Assembly (NCBI GenBank): GCA_040007095.1
Contig: JBDTVS010000157.1
Coordinates: forward strand, 1 to 33,060
Reading direction: 5' to 3'
Source of the DNA: JBDTVS01 sp040007095
GTDB lineage: Bacteria; Acidobacteriota; Vicinamibacteria; Vicinamibacterales; CAVVIG01
DNA length: 33,060 bases
Positions 31,739 through 33,060 of the stretch are shown in pieces. Position numbers and translations under genes: made by a program. The notes beneath the pieces were generated by a model. The model was not told the DNA's origin. It saw only the letters and a list, made by a program, of their open reading frames with translations, and ran no database searches. How positions within the stretch are numbered: the first letter of the stretch is position 1; every line of letters starts with the position of its first letter.

Positions 31739-32163
31739 TTAGTCGCGACGGCGACTGGTGCTGGAGGCGCCGGCGCCTCTATCAGCTCGACCTCGACCTC
31801 CCACCCCTTCGACAGGGGCATTCCGGTTCCGTCGGTGTACTGTCCCATCAAACGGCAGGTCGGCGGGCCGTAAGGCACGAAAATCATTCCGGTCGGAATC
31901 TTGCCGGCAACACACTTGAAGGTCGCTTCCCCCCAAAGGGATCGCACGCGCACCACGCTGCCGGTCGGTACGCCGATGTCCTTCATGTCGTCCGGGTGCA
32001 TGTGGATCGTGCTGACAGTGGCTTTGTAATCGTCGCCGTCCTTGCCCGAACTGATCTGCTGCCCCTGCTTCGTCGTGCGACCGGCGTTCATCAGAAAACG
32101 CCGGGTACCTTGAACCAGCGGACTTCCCGTGCTTTCGAGCGGATTTCCGATGCTGTCGTTCAT
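31735..32163 (-). CDS. fwdD: Formylmethanofuran dehydrogenase subunit D (molybdopterin dinucleotide-binding)
   Basis: 142 residues. It has the double-psi barrel of the C-terminal molydopterin-dinucleotide-binding domain, supplied as a separate chain in Fwd complexes. Motifs are RTTKQGQQISSGKDGDDY, STIHMHPDDMKDIGVPTG, VRVRSLWGEATFKCVAGKIP and the glycine-proline segment FVPYGPPTCRLMGQYTDGTG. Its presence separates this operon from the non-redox Fhc hydrolase of methylotrophs, which needs no pterin dinucleotide domain. It ends in an Ala/Pro-rich tail. First gene of the operon; the ribosome site is weak. Confidence 0.92.
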   Translation of the reverse strand: MNDSIGNPLESTGSPLVQGTRRFLMNAGRTTKQGQQISSGKDGDDYKATVSTIHMHPDDMKDIGVPTGSVVRVRSLWGEATFKCVAGKIPTGMIFVPYGPPTCRLMGQYTDGTGMPLSKGWEVEVELIEAPAPPAPVAVATK

Positions 32164-32501
32164 CTGATTCGAGTACCCCTATACGCCCGCATCTCGTTCA
32201 GTTGCACGATGATAGCACGCCGATTCGGCCGGATACACGGCGGGTTCAACGAGGCTCCTGGTCGCTGGAAGTGATCAGTTACCCCGAACCTCATCCAGAC
32301 CGCCGAACCTCTCGGTGAACTGCCCAGAAGCTGTCCTCGGCGAACGCTCCGAAGGTCCGGCTTCGCCAGCCTCCGCGAAGGCTGCGGCGGTCCGCCCCCG
32401 CAAAGGCGGAAGCCGGGTAACGATGTTCAAGGCTGACGTTTTCGTGGCACCGGGCGAGAGCCTGCCTCATGACGACTTGGTGGTCCGCGGCCTGGCCAGA
32501 C
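32164..32501. other. Intergenic region upstream of fwdD with a structured repeat-like segment
   Basis: About 340 bp without a convincing gene. The part near fwdD (32164-32290) should carry the fwd promoter, but I cannot fix it. From about 32318 to 32415 lies a segment of a type common between acidobacterial genes, to my knowledge. It holds two hairpins: AGCCT/AGGCT (32368-32372 with 32379-32383) and TCCGCC/GGCGGA (32391-32396 with 32405-32410). Confidence 0.45.
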
Positions 32502-33002
32502 CTACGCGGGCTCTGCGTCGGCCAGGGTTCGCCAGTTGTCACTGGAGAGAAACGGTAGCCCCCCTGCCCCGCCGACGAACTCCGACAAGCGCTGCAGCTG
32601 TTCCTCGAGGCCCTGGGCGCGGTCCTCATAAGCCACACGCAAATGCTCGAGCAACGCGTGCTCGAGCTCGAATCGGCCGCAGCGATTGCACTCCACTCGA
32701 AAGACTTCGCGGTCGATAATCCGACGGATTTGAGAGCGGCGCTGGCACAGCGGGCAGATCCAGAGTTTGTTCCGCAGTTCGAGCCGGAGCTCGCGAATCG
32801 CCTGCTCGGGCGACCAGTCCTGTTGAATGTCGATTGAGAAGCCGGGAAATCGAGTGTCGGGCGAATGATCCTCGAAATCGACCATCCACGTGCCGTCGGT
32901 CAATTCCGAAACTTCCACGACCTCCGCGCTGTCGTCGACCTTCAACTGCCGCAGGACATCGGCCGCCAGCCGCCGCAATTGAAGAGCCTCGAGCCGAATC
33001 AC
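32502..33002 (-). CDS. Hypothetical protein with a zinc-ribbon
   Basis: 166 residues; family not recognised. The first half is acidic and mixed alpha/beta (VVEVSELTDGTWMVDFEDHS). The middle has two CxxC pairs 24 residues apart, C-P-L-C and C-N-R-C in WICPLCQRR and VECNRCGRFEL, a typical zinc ribbon. The C-terminus is a helix with coiled-coil potential (YEDRAQGLEEQLQRLSEF). It is cytoplasmic, with no export signal. It is on the same strand as fwdD but 338 bp upstream, so probably separate. Confidence 0.7.
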   Translation of the reverse strand: MIRLEALQLRRLAADVLRQLKVDDSAEVVEVSELTDGTWMVDFEDHSPDTRFPGFSIDIQQDWSPEQAIRELRLELRNKLWICPLCQRRSQIRRIIDREVFRVECNRCGRFELEHALLEHLRVAYEDRAQGLEEQLQRLSEFVGGAGGLPFLSSDNWRTLADAEPA

Positions 33003-33060
33003 GCTACTAGCCCCAAAATAAGCGCGTTTGCGGGTCGGCGGGCGAGGCGAATCGCAGAGA

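Noticed and set aside
27402..32163. Calling the operon an Fhc formyltransferase/hydrolase complex of methylotroph type
   Set aside because: A separate pterin-dinucleotide subunit D, a Cys-rich iron-sulfur motif and a Sec codon in B, and no FhcD all favour a redox-active Fwd.

Overview
The window is GC-rich, densely coded bacterial chromosome. Its content suggests an acidobacterium, most likely of the Vicinamibacteria type. This is inferred from a large Oar-like TonB receptor with a carboxypeptidase-regulatory domain, several secreted PQQ beta-propeller dehydrogenases paired with cytochromes c, a DUF5777 barrel protein, and short dispersed intergenic repeats. No rRNA, tRNA, complete insertion sequence, phage gene or CRISPR array was seen.

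Layout. (1) 1-12.4 kb is an exported respiratory/oxidative region: a TonB-dependent receptor (minus), a PQQ dehydrogenase plus monohaem cytochrome c (plus), a DUF5777 barrel protein with a haem lipoprotein (minus), then a plus-strand operon of dihaem cytochrome, second PQQ dehydrogenase and a secreted protein made of three SnoaL/NTF2-like domains. (2) 12.4-19.6 kb is a light-response and lipid-modification island. Two operons diverge from one 33-bp operator: FAD oxidoreductase, DUF1365 and CFA-synthase-like methyltransferase to the left; DUF2177, a MerR-B12 photoreceptor regulator of the CarH/LitR type, an SDR-DUF2867 protein and a DUF1295 membrane protein to the right. (3) 19.6-27.0 kb is a tungsten/molybdenum island: a ModE-like DNA-binding protein, a TupABC-type oxyanion ABC transporter, MoeA, a MoeA fused to a periplasmic-binding-like domain, and MobA. 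(4) 27.4-32.2 kb, convergent to mobA, is a formylmethanofuran dehydrogenase operon in the order D, small ORF, B, A, C. (5) The window ends with a small zinc-ribbon protein.

The main discovery is in region 4. The catalytic subunit gene fwdB looks broken by an in-frame TGA at 31108..31106. That codon lies exactly where the family carries the cysteine that ligates Mo/W (family context S-V-C-H-G-P, here S-L-TGA-H-G-P). Reading continues in frame for another 328 codons of good FwdB sequence. A bacterial-SECIS-like hairpin follows the TGA: a 7-bp stem with loop AGUU, whose loop starts at nucleotide 26 after the TGA. I read this as a selenocysteine-containing formylmethanofuran dehydrogenase in a bacterium. 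The neighbouring genes would supply tungstate or molybdate uptake, metal insertion and nucleotide attachment.

The second discovery is the operator at 15833-15865. It consists of three phased 11-bp repeats whose outer units contain the -35 boxes of both divergent promoters. This is the architecture expected for an adenosylcobalamin-dependent CarH tetramer, and the encoded regulator carries the W-x9-E-H cobalamin motif.
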